A stretch of 64,000 nt of DNA from Amborella trichopoda. Lineage: Eukaryota > Streptophyta > Magnoliopsida > Amborellales > Amborellaceae. The translations under genes and the position numbers were made by a program. Where the stretch lies: the NCBI RefSeq assembly GCF_000471905.2, contig NW_006498246.1, positions 791,570 to 855,569 of the forward strand. Reading direction: 5' to 3'. Below, piece after piece: positions 1-13,240 of the stretch; the first letter of the stretch is position 1, and the number at the start of each line of letters is the position of its first letter. Below the pieces are notes generated by a model. It worked only from the letters and a program-made list of their open reading frames with translations, was not told the DNA's origin and did not search any database.

Positions 1-1734
1 AGCGGATGTCGATGGAGCCGGTGAGAAGGAAGATGGAGAGTAATACCACCTAGACAGCAACCCATGGCCTGCACCTCACCTAAGGGCAGAAATGCCCCTC
101 ATGAGGGCATTTTTTTAATACTAAAGGGGCAAAATTATGGGTTTTAGGTTCATTTGAAACCTAAAACCCATTAGATCCTTTTAGAAAGAGAAAAAACCCC
201 ATAATTTTTTTCTTTCTACTGGGCCACCCAGGTTCTGGGTGGCCTGGACCCCCTCGGCTACCTAGCACTTTTTAAAACATTGATCGCATAGTATAAATCC
301 ATTACCTTAGGTACAAGGAGATCACAATTACCTATAGCCATTAGATGTGAAATCTAACTCTTGATTGTGACTTGAAGTTCAAAAAATTTTCTATTGGACT
401 TTGGGCCTGGTCAATGAGCCAAGCCTGGCTATTTGATTTCACGTCCAGCAACTAAGGTTGATTTGAATCCTTGTATTAAAGGTGATGGAATTATGGTATA
501 CTTTTCCCTTTCCTCGTTTTTTATTTTTGGCTCATTCAACTATAGGAATCAAACTTGGAATGTACTGTTACAGTACTCAACAACTAATTAATCGGGCCCA
601 AGCCCGATATTTACAATATAAATCTTAGTTGGCATAGATGCGGATGAAATGTCTATCGGACTTAATTTTTATTGTAATCAACTAAACGCCATTGGTTATG
701 GGAGTGAGAATAGTACCTTGAAGACTAGTTTTAGCCAAGAGATTGCACCTCACAATTGGAGGTTTTGTGCTTGAGAATCAACTTCCTTCATACGATGCTA
801 ACTACGTGATATTTTAGGTTGTGTTCAGAACTGTGGCATAGATAGCAAGCTGCATGTATTTTGTTAGCCATATTTACATAGCTACATTAATTTAGAGTTT
901 GCTGTCCACAGGAACTTATTTGACTCCCCAGAGAAAAAGAAAGTGATAGAAATTGCACCTCTTTGTTGAAATGTAAGACCATCTGATTCTGCATAGACCC
1001 AAGCTGCTTAGCTTAATCACTTACCAATTCTTTGATTACTAGATTGTCACGGGTTTCTTTACCCTCTTCTTCTATGTCTTTAGAGGTGGTTAAGACAACA
1101 GGAAAGGAGTGGGTGAATGTAATGGAGATACCTGGCACGAGAAGGGCACCTCTGCTATCCTAAGGGATGCCATTTGCAAAGTGTAATGGAGCAACTAACT
1201 GAATCCACACCATTCCGATTCAATACAACCATTTTGAAAATCCAGTCTATGCTAAGAACACAATGCTGGGGTGTTTATCCAACTACAACACGAAACCAAG
1301 TGGGCCATAAATTTCTCACACTGGAGACCTCAGTAAACTCATAAGATGTTCACATCAAATGGAGAACTTCAACTATCAACGCATATCTAATATCTTAAGA
1401 TGCATACATAAATCAGTTTTGAGAGTACTGTAATGGTCAATCTCTCCACAAATGAGTGAACTATAAGGAAATGAAGGTATCAAGGTAAGACTTCGCAAAT
1501 TAAAATCCACTTGTAAGAAAATAGACACATCCCTGTGGCTGCCTAAGGATCAGTCTTCCCCTAGGCAGACATGTAATTGCTAGTTGTCCAGCTTATATTA
1601 ACAACAGTCCAACCCCTTTAGGCCTCAACCTATACGGAGAAAAGTTTACCCACAACCACTGCAAAATCAAATAGCGCACTTACTTCGATTGCCATAGTGC
1701 ATCATGACATTGTGACTGAAGTTCCCATGCATTA
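1..1734. other. Non-genic stretch at window start
   Basis: I see no coding region here: frames are short and match nothing I recognise. Two small inverted repeats are visible: GGCCACCCAG / CTGGGTGGCC with a 3-base loop at 222-244, and a near-palindrome around 90-113 (AAATGCCC / GGGCATTT). They may belong to an old transposon end, but no boundary or target duplication was found. Confidence 0.5.
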
Positions 1735-2290
1735 TTCCTCCATCATCATCATCATCATCATCATCATAGCCTTTTCCCAACTATTTTGGGTCGGCTACAT
1801 TAATCCTGGTCCACCATTTTGCTGTACCACGGGCCATACCCATAAGTTCCCATATCTTTTCTCACTAATTCCAACTATATCCTTTTGGACCTACCCTTTG
1901 CCCTCTTTAGACCTTCCACTTGAACCAATTCGCACCTCCTAATAGGTGTTGTATTGGGTATGTTCTGCATGGCCAGCCACACCTAAGTTCTTCTAGATGT
2001 TTTCATTTTGAATTTTATCCCTTCTTCTCTTGCCACTCATCCATCTCAACATCCTCACTCATCTTATGGGTATCTTGTTTCTTGACCGCCTAACATTTCA
2101 CTCCATAAAGCAAAGCTAATCTCATAGTTGTCCTATAGAACTTCCCCTTCAGCTTCATTGGTATGCGGCGGTCATATAAAACTACGGTTGCACATCTCCA
2201 CTTCGTCCACCCAACACTAATTATATGAGTGACATTTTCCTCATTCTCTCCATGTTTCCTTCATTTCCCAAAATTTTTCCCCTTGTGATT
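1735..2290 (-). mobile_element. RTE-clade LINE, 3'-terminal fragment
   Basis: Read on the minus strand, this is the 3' end of a plant RTE-type non-LTR retrotransposon. Conceptual translation gives broken stretches typical of the end of the RTE reverse transcriptase ORF: VGWTKWRCATVVLYDRR, then KLKGKFYRTTMRLALLYGVK, AVKKQDTHKMS and HLEELRCGWPCRT, interrupted by stops and frameshifts. The element ends in the usual RTE 3' tail, a phrase for a GTAGCCGACCCAAAATAG-like segment followed by a trinucleotide run (1736-1768). Only the C-terminal part is present, so it is 5'-truncated and dead. Family knowledge: RTE elements insert through target-primed reverse transcription and commonly carry microsatellite tails. 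I did not find a clear target duplication. Confidence 0.8.
1736..1768. repeat. (CAT)n microsatellite, RTE tail
   Basis: A run of about ten CAT units lies exactly at the 3' end of the minus-strand RTE fragment, where it replaces the poly-A tail found in L1-type LINEs. Confidence 0.9.
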
Positions 2291-3617
2291 CAGGACGAGC
2301 TCATTCCACAAGATCAAATCCCTTGCCGACATGTATTCTTGCACACAATACCAGGTAACCTCCTCAAACAAAAAAATAAGGATTATTTTAAAATTTTATG
2401 AATAAGAAGAATCTAAAAATTTAATAAACCAAAAGGGGGCCATCTACATTTAATATTTACGGAAAACCCATCTTGACAAGGCCTATTAAGTAGACCAGAC
2501 CAACTTTAACTACTGTACTAAGACTTCCGTAAAAGATTTATGAAGGATGTCTGCAAACTTGATAACCAAATCCACATCTCAGAGTTTGCTTCAAGGTCTT
2601 CAAGCGAGTATTAGGTTCTCAGATCTAAAATAATTGAGATTACCTTGAAAAAATAAGACATTGATCGATCCACAAGGGAGTTTCAATTCTATACGAACAA
2701 AAAAACTTTTTTAATTCTATCAAAAAAGCAGATAATTGTTCTCATAATTCATTAACAAAACAATTCACGAAGTAAGAAATGGTCAACTACCATAGTTTTT
2801 TAATGAAAACGATTCAAGAAGTTATAGGTCAACTACCAGAGAGTACCAGGAACAAATTCATATATTTTATATCCACAGAAACTATACAAGAACCAATACA
2901 TTGTAAATGATAATCAGCAAAAGGAGAAACAAGACCACGTAGCACTTATGAGTAACACGATAATTTGAGAAGCAGTCAGTTTTATGATAGCATTAGCTCA
3001 GAATCAGCAAAGGAAGAAATTAGACCACTTAAAATGTAAGTTTATAGCAAAAAGGAATCAAACATCCAGCCAGCAACCCAGGATCCAATGCTTAAAATGA
3101 CCTACTGATGTGTACCTATAAGGGGAAATATTTAAACTGTATCAAGAACATGTCTCTGGAACATACCGATCTTCTTATCTGTCCGTCTTCTCTTGAAAAT
3201 CAATCACCTTTAATTTGCTTAATCTCCTGCAGGAACTCTCAGCCCATCAAATCAAAATTCATATACAGGAAAAAAAAACATCTGGATGTTAACATAATAC
3301 AAACGTGAAACCAGGCCAACTGTAGCCTGCTTGAAAATGCAACATTTAGGCTCGGGGAATTAGTAGATACAATTTAATACTAGCTAGAAAAGTGTATATT
3401 AACTTGTAATCAAATTCAAAGCCCAACTGACAACTTTCCCACCTCTTATACCATGAATTTTTCTGCTTCATACTAGAACTTCAAACTTCAAAGTTTAGTA
3501 CAAGTGCCTGGTCAGGAACGGTAGTACCACAAGTGGACAGTTCTCCACTTACAAAGCCCAATAGAAAGCACAAGAAGAAATTGGTACCATCATCTTCTGG
3601 ACAACCCAGTTTCTCCA
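2291..3617. other. Intergenic, no gene seen
   Basis: AT-rich sequence with no supported coding region. It lies downstream of the decayed PPR gene. No repeat with clear boundaries was recognised. Confidence 0.5.
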
Positions 3618-5697
3618 CTAGTGGGAAGAAACCTTGGCCATCTCAGCAAGGGCATCAATCACTGAACATTTCCCTCATTGTGGTTTATCTCCATAACAAC
3701 TTTGGAAGATTCAGCTTCAGGAACCAAACAATCTCTCAGAACCTCATGGACCAATTCACTCACTTCCTAGCTTCGGCCCTCATATGAGAGCCCCTTAATC
3801 AAAGCTATCACACTAATAATGTTTGGGATATAGCCTGAACCCCGCATTTCCCTGTAAAGTTCAAGAGCCTTCCAAATACTCCCTCCCCTACTATGCCCAC
3901 GTATCATCGCATTATAGGCAGCTTCAGTGGGCTTCCAATGCTTCTCTACCATCGACCTATACACCCTATCAGCCTCACTCATCAACCCTTTCATACAGAA
4001 CCCTTTCATGAGTGCAACCCCACTATCCCCATCACTCCATCGACCAATTAATTGATCATAGGTGATTTCAGGTGGTATTGAGCCATCATGAAACATTCTG
4101 AACAAGAGTTGCTTGGCCACTTTTGTCCTAGCTTTCTTCACAAGCCCGTTGATGAGCACACTGTAGGTCACCACATCAGCGAGAATGCCCCTGTTAACCA
4201 TCTCGTCATGGAGGTTGAGAGCGCGACCCACTTCTCCTTCCCTGCAATACGCATCAATAAGTATCGTGTACGTGAAGCTATCGGGATGCAGGCCACCTGC
4301 TATGCCCATGCGATTATTAACCATTTGCTCAAACAAATGGTGGGCCTCACTCAGCCTCCTTTCCTCGCAGAGCCCTTGAATAAGGGATGAATAGGTCACG
4401 GCATCAGGTGGCATGCCCTTGTCCATTGACTCATGGAAGAGAGAGAAAGCTGTGTCCAAATCCCCAAGTTTACAATAACCAGTGATTATTGTGCAGCATG
4501 TTACGATATCAGGGGTGATACCTTTCTTGGGCATATGGATCCAGCCATTCTCCCCTCTCTGCACCAGCCATTGATGAGCACATTGTAGGTGATAACACAA
4601 GGTGAGAACCCACTATTTGTCATTTCAAGTAAGAGAGAGTAGGCTTCTTCAATATTCCCCTGCTTGCAAAAGCCATCAATAAGTGCTGTGTAGGTCACCC
4701 CATTAGGCCTAAGCCTCCTCTCTCTCATCTTATCGAAGAGCTCCACAGCCTTACGAAGATTCCCGCTTTTACAGACTGCGGCAATGAGAGAGGTGTATGT
4801 AACCACATTGGGCACCAACCCATCTCTCGCCGCCATCTTGGAGTGCAGGGCAAGGGCACGGTGTACATTTCCTTCCAAACACCACCCATGCACCAGCGTG
4901 TTGTAAGTTATACTATCAGGGACCAAACCAGCCAACCTCACCTTATCGAACACCGTTTCCGCTTCCTTCAATCTCCGTTCCCTGCAAAATGCATTGACAA
5001 CCGAATTGAAGATCACCAAATTGGGCCTGAGGGGGATGGATTCCAGCAAGCGCAGGGCCTCATGGGCTCGACCAGACTTGGCGTAGGCATCGATGAGGGT
5101 GTTATAGGTGACAAGATTAGGGGAACAGCCTCTAGCCTCCATATCCTGGAACAGGGCAAAGGCTCCATGAAGATTCCCAGTAGAGCAGAGACCAGAGATG
5201 AGGATATTGTAGGCGTAGATATTGGGGGAGACAGAGGATGGAGCATCTCCGCATAGACATCAGAAGCCGACTTGGGGTTGTGAGATTTGAAGAGACAATG
5301 GATGACGCAATTGTATGCGAGAACGGTGGGCATGAAACCCTCCGACTGCGAGAGACGGAGGCGTAGAGAGTGCCTCGTCAGGCATGTTGCAGTCGGCATA
5401 GGATCTGATGAGTGCATCAAAAGTGGCAGAGGAGGAGGAGGAGGGCTGAAAGAGGGAATGGGTTTTTCTGAGGGATTCGAAGAGGAGGATGACGAAAGAG
5501 GAGGAATAGATGGGGGAGTGGAGGAGGGAGACGGTGACAGCATGGGCCAGGGAGAAGAGGCGGAAGTGGGAAAGGATGTGGAAGAGAAGGCATTTGGTGA
5601 GGAGGAAAGAGGGGTGATTTTGGGCATAGCGCAGGAAGGAGAGTACAGAGGAGCGGCCCTGAAAGTGGGTTTTCAAGAGGAGAGAGAAAAGATTTGT
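3618..5697 (-). pseudogene. Frameshifted PPR gene, At5g39710/EMB2745-like
   Basis: Minus-strand relic of an intronless P-class pentatricopeptide-repeat gene. Conserved segments in order are LLLKTHFQGRSSVLSFLRYA, LLFHILSHFRLFSLAHAV, EGFMPTVLAYNCVIHCLF, then many 35-residue repeats with VTYNTLIDAYAKSGR-type helices, and a C-terminal block KGFCMKGLMSEADRVYRSM, EINHNEGN, DALAEMAK, GFLP. Order and wording match Arabidopsis At5g39710 (EMB2745), a protein of roughly 750 residues; PPR proteins bind RNA in organelles. The reading frame is broken at about 5358-5365 and 5228-5236, at about 4534-4545 (about 16 bases missing, so one repeat loses its first helix), at 3767-3770, at 3662-3668 and near 3630. 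No in-frame ATG is visible: the frame at the N-terminus opens after a TAG at 5698-5700 without one. Residues between the breaks are well conserved, so inactivation looks recent. Single-base assembly errors could explain some breaks but hardly the 16-base loss. Confidence 0.85.
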
Positions 5698-7315
5698 CTA
5701 CTTTGGTGGCCACCCAAGAAAAAGAATGGTTATTGTTAGGGATAGATAGATAAAGTGACATTTGCCTGCCCTGAAATGAAATAAAGCGAGGTGGTTCTGA
5801 GAGCAAAGAAGAAGAAGAGATGAAGACTCCAACTTGATGTGCCCTTCTCGTTGGATGGCTGTGTGTGAGTAGAGACCAAGAATGGGAGCGACCACTTTCT
5901 GCCAATTCCTCGTGCCCATACCCTGTTTGACAACTGGAAGCTGGAACTTCTCACCCCCTCAGAAGGTGGATGATCTAGCTTCTTATACTGGAAAGCATTG
6001 TTTTTTATAACTTGTCTAAAATGTCGATGGAGCCTGCAAATTTGTGTTTCACAGCACCTTGAAGTTCTTGATCCTGACGACATGAAATTAGGCAGTTTAA
6101 TTCGTAACTTGTAAGTATTTGTATTTGGGAGGGTAATATTAGTTCATTAAATGATAATTTCATATGTCAAAACAAGACAGATGATTTCATAAGTATTTTT
6201 CTATCTTCATTGTGCATAGATGGCTAGATATGAACTTTTTTGTACAAAAAATAGTCTTACAGAATAAATTTCATAAAAATATTTCTTGTACATGTGTACG
6301 TGATCACTTATTTTAATAAAGGGTCAGGTTTGTGCAAGGTGCCCACCTTGTACTATATGAGATGCACCTCTAAATTTTATAGAATATGTTGGCTTGAAAA
6401 GCAATATTCAACTCTAGTTGTGAAATTTAAAATTTTAAAAACGATGCAGATCGAGCAGATATATGAACACTTAAAATTTTTGAGAAAAGTTACAAGATGC
6501 ACTATTTTTAGGTTTGACATTCTTTTTTTTATTTATATCGATGCATCTCGAGGTAAAGATGGTCACTTGGAAAGCTTTCAGACTTCATAATAGATACACC
6601 TTCAACCTTATATAGACTTTTACCTTTATAAAAAAACCACACATCAATGTACTACTTCACATTGAAATGCTTTATTGAAACGTGCAAACCAACTCTATTA
6701 AAAAAGAACACATACCTCAGGAGCATGGTTTACTTGTACTCACTCGGTCAGAAGACCTACTTGGGAACCTTTTTTTAATCCGCAATTTGGGAACCACCTA
6801 ACAATCACCAGATAGTTATTATCAAAATTAAAAAATTTGAAATTTGAGAAACAAAATGGAAGCTGAAAATAACCTTGTTTTAGCCAAGTAATATAAAACA
6901 AGCTTGATAATGCCTAAATTCCACTTTCTCAGTGATAACTCTCTAAATATTAGATTCTTCAACCATTTTTTGAACTCAAATTCCACAACAAACTCAACAA
7001 ATTTCCAGCTGATTTACTTTAGAAATGTTGTTATTTGCAAAAAATTCAAATCAATCTAGAACAAGTTCTTTTCGTTTTTGTTCACAGATTCTATACCTAC
7101 ATTCTCAATGGTCAGATAGGTCCCTATGCTTGATATTGAAAAATAAAATGTAAGCATAATCTAAAACCTATGGCAACAAAAAAAACAATACTGGAAATTT
7201 TTTTCTTTCTTTTCTTCACGACCAACAAAAAAACTATCAATGAAGAAAAAAATAAGCTAACCATGAATCAAATTTAAGCAATCTTATGGATTATCTCATT
7301 TTCAGATAATAGAAG
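5698..7315. other. Intergenic with a diverged MITE-like copy
   Basis: No gene supported. About 6400-6620 resembles the dispersed repeat described at 45506-45861: an AAATTTAAAATTTTAAAAA stretch, then an AGATYGA...CACTT phrase, a TACAAGATGCACTATTTTT phrase and CATCTCGAGGTAAAGATGGTC. Its ends are too diverged to place. Short frames on the minus strand between 5698 and 6083 sit upstream of the PPR relic and match nothing known to me. Confidence 0.45.
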
Positions 7316-10300
7316 TCACAAAAAAGGAACCAAAATTTGAACTAAACCACAGAGAAAATACTCAAAACATCCAAATAAAAAAAAACAAAAACTAATAAGA
7401 AAATGAAAATGTTGGTAATTCATGCATTTCTTGTCTGCATAAAAAGACATAACAAAACCCACATCATAGTTGTATATCATATGGTAGCTACAACAATCAT
7501 AATTGGAGCTAAGTAAAAAAAATAAAAAATAAAAAAAAACAAACAATATTCCCATAGTTATCTACTCATGGAAAAAAATTCTCACACCAGATGCATTGAA
7601 GAAACCCAAGTATTAGTGCAATTCATTCTTTTAATTGTGTTAGGTGAAGATGTTTATTTCCAAAAGACTTGAAAAAAAAGGAAGCAAGATTAGCACTATA
7701 TCACAGAGAAAAAACTCTAAAAACCCAGATACAAAATAACCAAAACTAATAAAAAAATGAAAATGTTGGTAATTCATGCATTTCTTGTTTGCATAAAAAG
7801 ATATAAACAAACCCACATCATAGTTGCATATCATAGAAAAAATATATCAGATTTCATGAACTCATAAGCATTATTTATTAAAAAAAAAAAAGGTAGCAAA
7901 AACAGCATGGTAGCTACAACATTCATAATTGAAGCTAAGTAAAACTAAAGAAATCTAAAAATAATAATAAATAACCAATATTCCCATAGTTATCTACTCA
8001 AGGAAAAAAACTCCCCCACCAGATGCATTGAGAAACTCCCGTAGAATTTTATTCACAGCAAAGAAAAAGCGGACATCAAATGTAAAGCAATTTAAAAAAA
8101 AAAAGCAAAACAATTTCAAATAAATAATGGGAACAAATGAAACCATTGAGTGAAGAACAAATTCAGGAATGACAACAAGCAAGCTAGTAAGTAATAGCAA
8201 CTAAACTTCACACGTTTTCAGAAAACTAAAAAAGAAAGGAGCCCATTAATCTACATTCTTCAAAGAAATGCAGCAACCATGATTTATACATAACCGATTA
8301 TGTAAACGAAGTAGATATCCACATATAAGGAGAAACCCAAGTATTAGTATCATTCAATCTTTTAATTGTGTTAGGTGAAGATGTTTATTTCCAAAAGGCT
8401 TGAAAAAAAAGGATGCAAGATTAGCACTATATCACAAAGAAAATACTCAAAAAACCCAAATATAAAATAACCAATAAAAATAAGGAAATGAAAATGTTGG
8501 TAATTCAGGCATTACTTGCTTGCATAAAAATATATAAACATACCCACATTATAGTTGTATATCATAGAAAAAATATATCAGATTTCATGAACCCATAAGC
8601 ATTATTTATTAAAAAAAGAAAATAGCAAAAAGAACACAGTAGCGGCAACATTCATAATAGGAGCTAAGTAAAACTAAAAAAACCCAAAAACAAAATTAAT
8701 AATAAATATTCTCATAGTTATCTACTCAGGGAAAAAAAACTCCCACACTAGAAGCATTGAAAAACTCCTCTAGCATTTTATTCACAACAAAGAACAAGGG
8801 GACACCAAATGTAAAGAAATTTCAAAAAAAAAAGGAAAGCAATTTCTATAAATAATGGGAACAAATGAAACCATTGAGTGAAAAACAAATTCAAGAATGA
8901 AAACAAGCAAGCTAGTAAGCAATAGCAACTAAACTTCAAAGGTTTTCAAAAAACTAAGAAAGAAAAGAGCCCATTAATCTACGTTCTTCGAAGAAATGCA
9001 ACAACCTTGATTTATACATAACCCATTATGTAAAGGAAGAAAACATCCACATAAAAGAAGAAACCCAAGTATTAGTGCAATTCAATCTTATCTTTAAATT
9101 GTGTTAGGTGAAGATGTTTATTTCCAAAAGACTTGAAAAAGAGGAAGCAAGATTAGCACTATATCACAGAGAAAATACTCAAAAAACCTAGATACACAAT
9201 AACCAAAACTAATAAGAAAATGAAAGTGCTGGTAATTCATGCATTTCTTGTTTGCATAAAAAGATATAAACAAACCCACATCATAGTTGTATTTCATAGA
9301 AAAATATTTCAGATTTCATGAACTCATAAGCATTATTTATTAAAACATGAAAGGTAAAAAAATAGCATGGTAGCTACAGCATTCACAATTGGAGCTAAGT
9401 AAAACTAAACAAATCTAAACATAATAATAATAATAAACCAATATTCCCATAGTTATCTACTCAAGGAAAAAACTCCCACACCAGATGCCTTGAGAAACTC
9501 CTGTAGCATTTTATGCCCAGCAAAGAAAAAGGGAACACCAAATGTACAGCAATTTCAGAAAAAAAAAAAAAAGCAAACCAATTTCAATAAATGACGGGAA
9601 CAAATGAAACCATTGAGTGGAGAACAAATTCAAGAATGAAACAAGCACACTAGTAAGCAATCGCAACTAAACTTCACAGGTTTTTAGAAAACTAAGAAAG
9701 AAAGGAACCCATTAATCTACATTCTTCAAAGAAATGTAGCAACCGTGATTTATACATAACCCATTATATAAAGGAAGAAGATATCCACATAAAAGAAGAA
9801 ACCCAACTATTAGTGCCATTCAATCTTTTAATTGTGTTAGGTGCAGGTGTTTTTTTCCAAAAGGCATGAAAAAAAAGGAAACAAGATTAGCACTATATCA
9901 CAGAGAAAATACTCAAAAAACCCAGATACAAATAACCAAAACAAATAATAAAATGAAAATATTGGTAATTCATGCATTTCTTGTTTGCATAAAAAGATAT
10001 AAACAAACCCACATCATAGCTATATATTGTAGAAAAAATATATCAGATTTCATGAACCCGTTAGCATTATTTATTAAAAAAAAAAAGATAGCAAAAAGAG
10101 CATGGTAGCTACAACACTCATAATTGAAGCTAAGTAAAACTAAACATATCCAAAAATAAGAAAAATAAAAAACCAATATTCCCATAGTTATCTACTCAAG
10201 GAAAAAAACTCCCACACCAAGTGCATTGAGGAACTCCCGTAGCATTTTATTCACAACAAAAAAAAAGGGGACACCAAATGTAAAGCAATTTCAAAAAAAA

Positions 10301-12445
10301 AAGCACTGCAATTTCAATAAATAATGGGAATAAATCAAACCATTGAGTGAAGAACAAATTCACGAATGCAAACAAGCAAGCTAGTAAGCAATAGCAACTA
10401 AACTTCACAGGTTTTCAGAAAACTAAGAAAGAAAGGAGCCCACTAATCTACGTTCTTCAAAGAAATGCAGCAACCGTGATTTATACATAACCCATTATGT
10501 AAAGGAAGAAGATATCCACATAAAAGAAGTAACCAAGTATTAGTGCTATTCAATCTTTTAATTGTGTTAGGTGAAGATGCTTATTTCCAAAAGGCTTGAA
10601 AAAAATGGTAGTAAGATTAGCACTATATCACAGAGAAAATACTCAAAAAATCCAAATTCAAAATAACTAAAACTAATAAGAAAATGAAAATGTTGGTAAT
10701 TCATGCATTTCTTGTTTGCATAAAAGGTTATAAACAAAACCACATCATAGTTGTATATCAAAGAAAAAATATATCAAATTTCAAGAACCCATAAGCATTA
10801 TTTATTAAAAAAAGGAAGGTAGCAAAAAGAGCATGGTAGCATTCATAATTGGAGCTAAGTAAAACCAAACAAATCCAAAAAAAAATAATAGTAAATACCC
10901 AATATTCCCATAGTTATCTACTAGGGGAAAAACACTCCCACACCAGATTCAAATTGAGAAACTACTGTAGCATTTTATTCGCAACAAAGAAAAAGGGGAT
11001 ACCAAATGTAAAGGAATTTCAAAAAAAAAAAAAAGACAAGAGGAGCAATTTCAATAAATAATGGGAACAAATGAAACCATTGAGTGAAGAACAAATGCAG
11101 GAATGAAAACAAGCAAGCTAGTAAGCAATAGCAACTAAACTTCACAGGTTTTCAGAAAACTAAGAAAGAAAGGAGCCCAGTAAACTACGTTCTTCAAAGA
11201 AATGCAGCAACCGTGATTTATACATGACCCATTATGTAAAGGAAGTAGATATCCACCTAAAAGAAGACACCCAAGTATTAGAGCCGTCCAATCTTTTAAT
11301 TGTGTTAGGTGAAGATGTATATTTCCAAAAGGCTTGAAAAAAAGGAAGTAAGATTAGTACTATATCACAGAGAAAATACTCAAAAAACCCAAATACAAAA
11401 TAACCAAAACAAATAAGAAAAAAAAAAGAAAATGTTGTTAATTCATGCATTTCTTGTTTGCATAAAAAGATATAAAATTATAAACAAACCCACATCATAG
11501 TTGTATATCATAGAAAAAATATATCAGATTTCACGAACCCATAAGCATTATTAAAAAAAGAAAGGTAGCAAAAAAAGCATGGTAGCTACAATATTCATAA
11601 TTGGAGCTATGTAAAACTAAAAAGACCCAAAAAAAAAAAATTAATAATATTCCCATAGTTATCTACTCAGGTAAAAAAACTCCTACCCTAGATGCAGTGA
11701 GAAACTCTTGTAGCATTTTATTCACAAAAAAGAAAAAGGAGATACCAAATGTAAAGCAATTTCAAAAAAAAAAAAAGCAAAGCAATTTCAATAAATAATG
11801 GGAACAAATGAACCATTGAGTGAATAACAAATTCAGGAATGAAAACAAGCAAGCTAGTAAGCGATAGCAACTAAACTTCACAGGTTTTCAGAAAACTAAG
11901 AAAGAAAGGCGCCCATTAATCTACATTCTTCAAAGAAATGCAGCAACATTGATTTATACATAACCAATTATGTAAAGGAAGAAGATATCCACATAAAAGG
12001 AGAAACCCAAGTATTCGTGCTATTCAATCTTTTAATTATGTTAGGAGAAGATGTTTATTTCCAAAAGGCTCAAAAAAATGGAAGCGAGATTAGCACTATA
12101 TCACAGAGAAAATACTCAAAAACCCAAATACAAAATAACTAAAATTAATAAGAAAATGAAAATGTTGGTAATTAATGCATTTCTTGTTTGCATAAAAAGA
12201 TATAAACAAACCCACATCATAGTTGTATATCATTAAAAAAATATATCTCATTTCATGAACCCAGAAGCATTATTTATTAAAAAAAAGAAAAGGTAGCAAA
12301 AAGAGCACGATAGCTACAACATTCTAGCTAAGTAAAACTAAACAAGCCCAAAAAACATAAAAACCCAATAGTTATGTACTCAAGTAAAAAAACTTGATGC
12401 ATTGAGAAACTCCTGTAGCATTTTATTCACAAAAAAGAAAAAGGT
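7316..12445. repeat. Tandem array, unit about 733 bp, ~7 copies
   Basis: The phrase GTGTTAGGTGAAGATG (or a one- or two-base variant) recurs at 7637, 8368, 9101, 9834, 10564, 11302 and 12038, giving spacings of 731, 733, 733, 730, 738 and 736 bp. Each unit carries the same ordered landmarks: CACTATATCACAGAGAAAA, ATGAAAATGTTGGTAATTCA, a TTTATTAAAAAA run, GGAGCTAAGTAAAAC, CCCATAGTTATCTACTC, ATTTTATTCACA, AAACCATTGAGTGA, AACTTCACAGGTTTTCAGA and ATTTATACATAACCCATTA. The first copy (about 7316-7637) has lost its middle, jumping from GATGCATTG straight to GAAACCCAAGTATTAG, and the last is cut at about 12445. Short minus-strand frames repeat with the unit but are low-complexity and poorly kept, so I do not regard it as coding. 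It is a local satellite-like or segmental tandem duplication of unknown origin. Confidence 0.9.
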
Positions 12446-12539
12446 CACACGGTTGTCTAGTAGAAGAAACCAGATGAAAAGATGAATCGAAAAACTGTGA
12501 AATTTACCTGGAGTGGAGAGAGGAAGGCTTGAAGGGAGG

Positions 12540-13240
12540 GATGAGGGGCAAGGTTCCTATGGTACGTTCCCATTCCTCGGATGTTATGCTTCATATGATT
12601 GGTAGTCTTTGACAAAGTTCTCACTGCTGATGATGGGAAGCATAGAGGTATACAACTCCCTTGTGTTTGTCTCATGTGCTGAGTAGTTCAAGAGATAATG
12701 GATCACTTATTTATTCATTGCTCCTTCTGTAAGACTATATGGTCTTATATTGGCATTCACCAAGGCGCTATCCACCTAGAGGTTTGGTCATTGCTTATGA
12801 AAGGAGGGTACTTTGCAGAAGCTGAGCTTTGCTTCCATCCTTGGGGTATATGGTGAGAGAGGAATATGAGGATTTTTGAGGGCGCACACTCAGGAGCCAC
12901 TACTGTAGAGGATCAAGTTAAAAGTGTGATTGTCCTTGGGATTTGAATTCGAAAGGAATTCCAAAGTCTCTGGGTTTCGGATTCGGTAAGAGGATGGATA
13001 GCAGTGGTGAATTGTGGGTGCCGGAACATATATTCATGTGTAATGGATCAAGCCTCCAATTAAGGTTTTAAAGCTTAATTTCGACTGGAGTTCATCGGGA
13101 AACCCAGACCCATCGGTTGTAAGGGGAGGCAATTAGAGACCGCATTGGAGAGATTGTGGCTGCACATGCATGTCTGCACGGATTGGAGGTTCTAATACGG
13201 CCGAGGCATAGGACATTTCACGGGATTATGCATATCCTTA
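12540..13240 (+). mobile_element. L1-type LINE tail (zf-RVT + RNase H)
   Basis: Plus-strand translation gives FDKVLTADD, GIQLPCVCLMC, EIMDHLFIHCSFCKTIWSYIG, the zinc-finger segment that follows reverse transcriptase in plant LINEs, then LKLNFDWSSSGNPDPSVVRG, RDRIGEIVA and FHGIMHILK, the start of a type I RNase H domain. Stops and frameshifts interrupt it throughout. It is cut off at 13240 by the insertion that follows, in the middle of RNase H. Confidence 0.8.

Noticed and set aside
5287..5739. Plus-strand 150-codon Glu/Gly-rich open frame
   Set aside because: It is antisense to the N-terminal part of the PPR relic and has the biased composition expected of such an antisense frame.
7316..12236. 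Recurring small frames in the 733-bp array (NYDVG...FYANKKCMNYQHFH on minus; ARLALYHRENTQK on plus) as a repeated small protein
   Set aside because: They recur only because the unit is tandemly repeated. Lengths and frames are not kept between units, composition is low-complexity, and there is no common start.
7994..12430. A repeated acceptor-like CTACAG|GAGTTTCTCAATG on the minus strand in each array unit, suggesting a duplicated exon
   Set aside because: The AG is lost in most units (ACGGGAG, ACAAGAG, ACAGTAG), and no neighbouring exon or protein family could be found.
12457..12675. Minus-strand open frame of 72 codons followed by a donor-like GTAAAT, as a possible first exon running into the 733-bp array
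   Set aside because: The same bases on the plus strand read as LINE zinc-finger text (GIQLPCVCLMC, MDHLFIHCSFCK), so the minus frame is a shadow.
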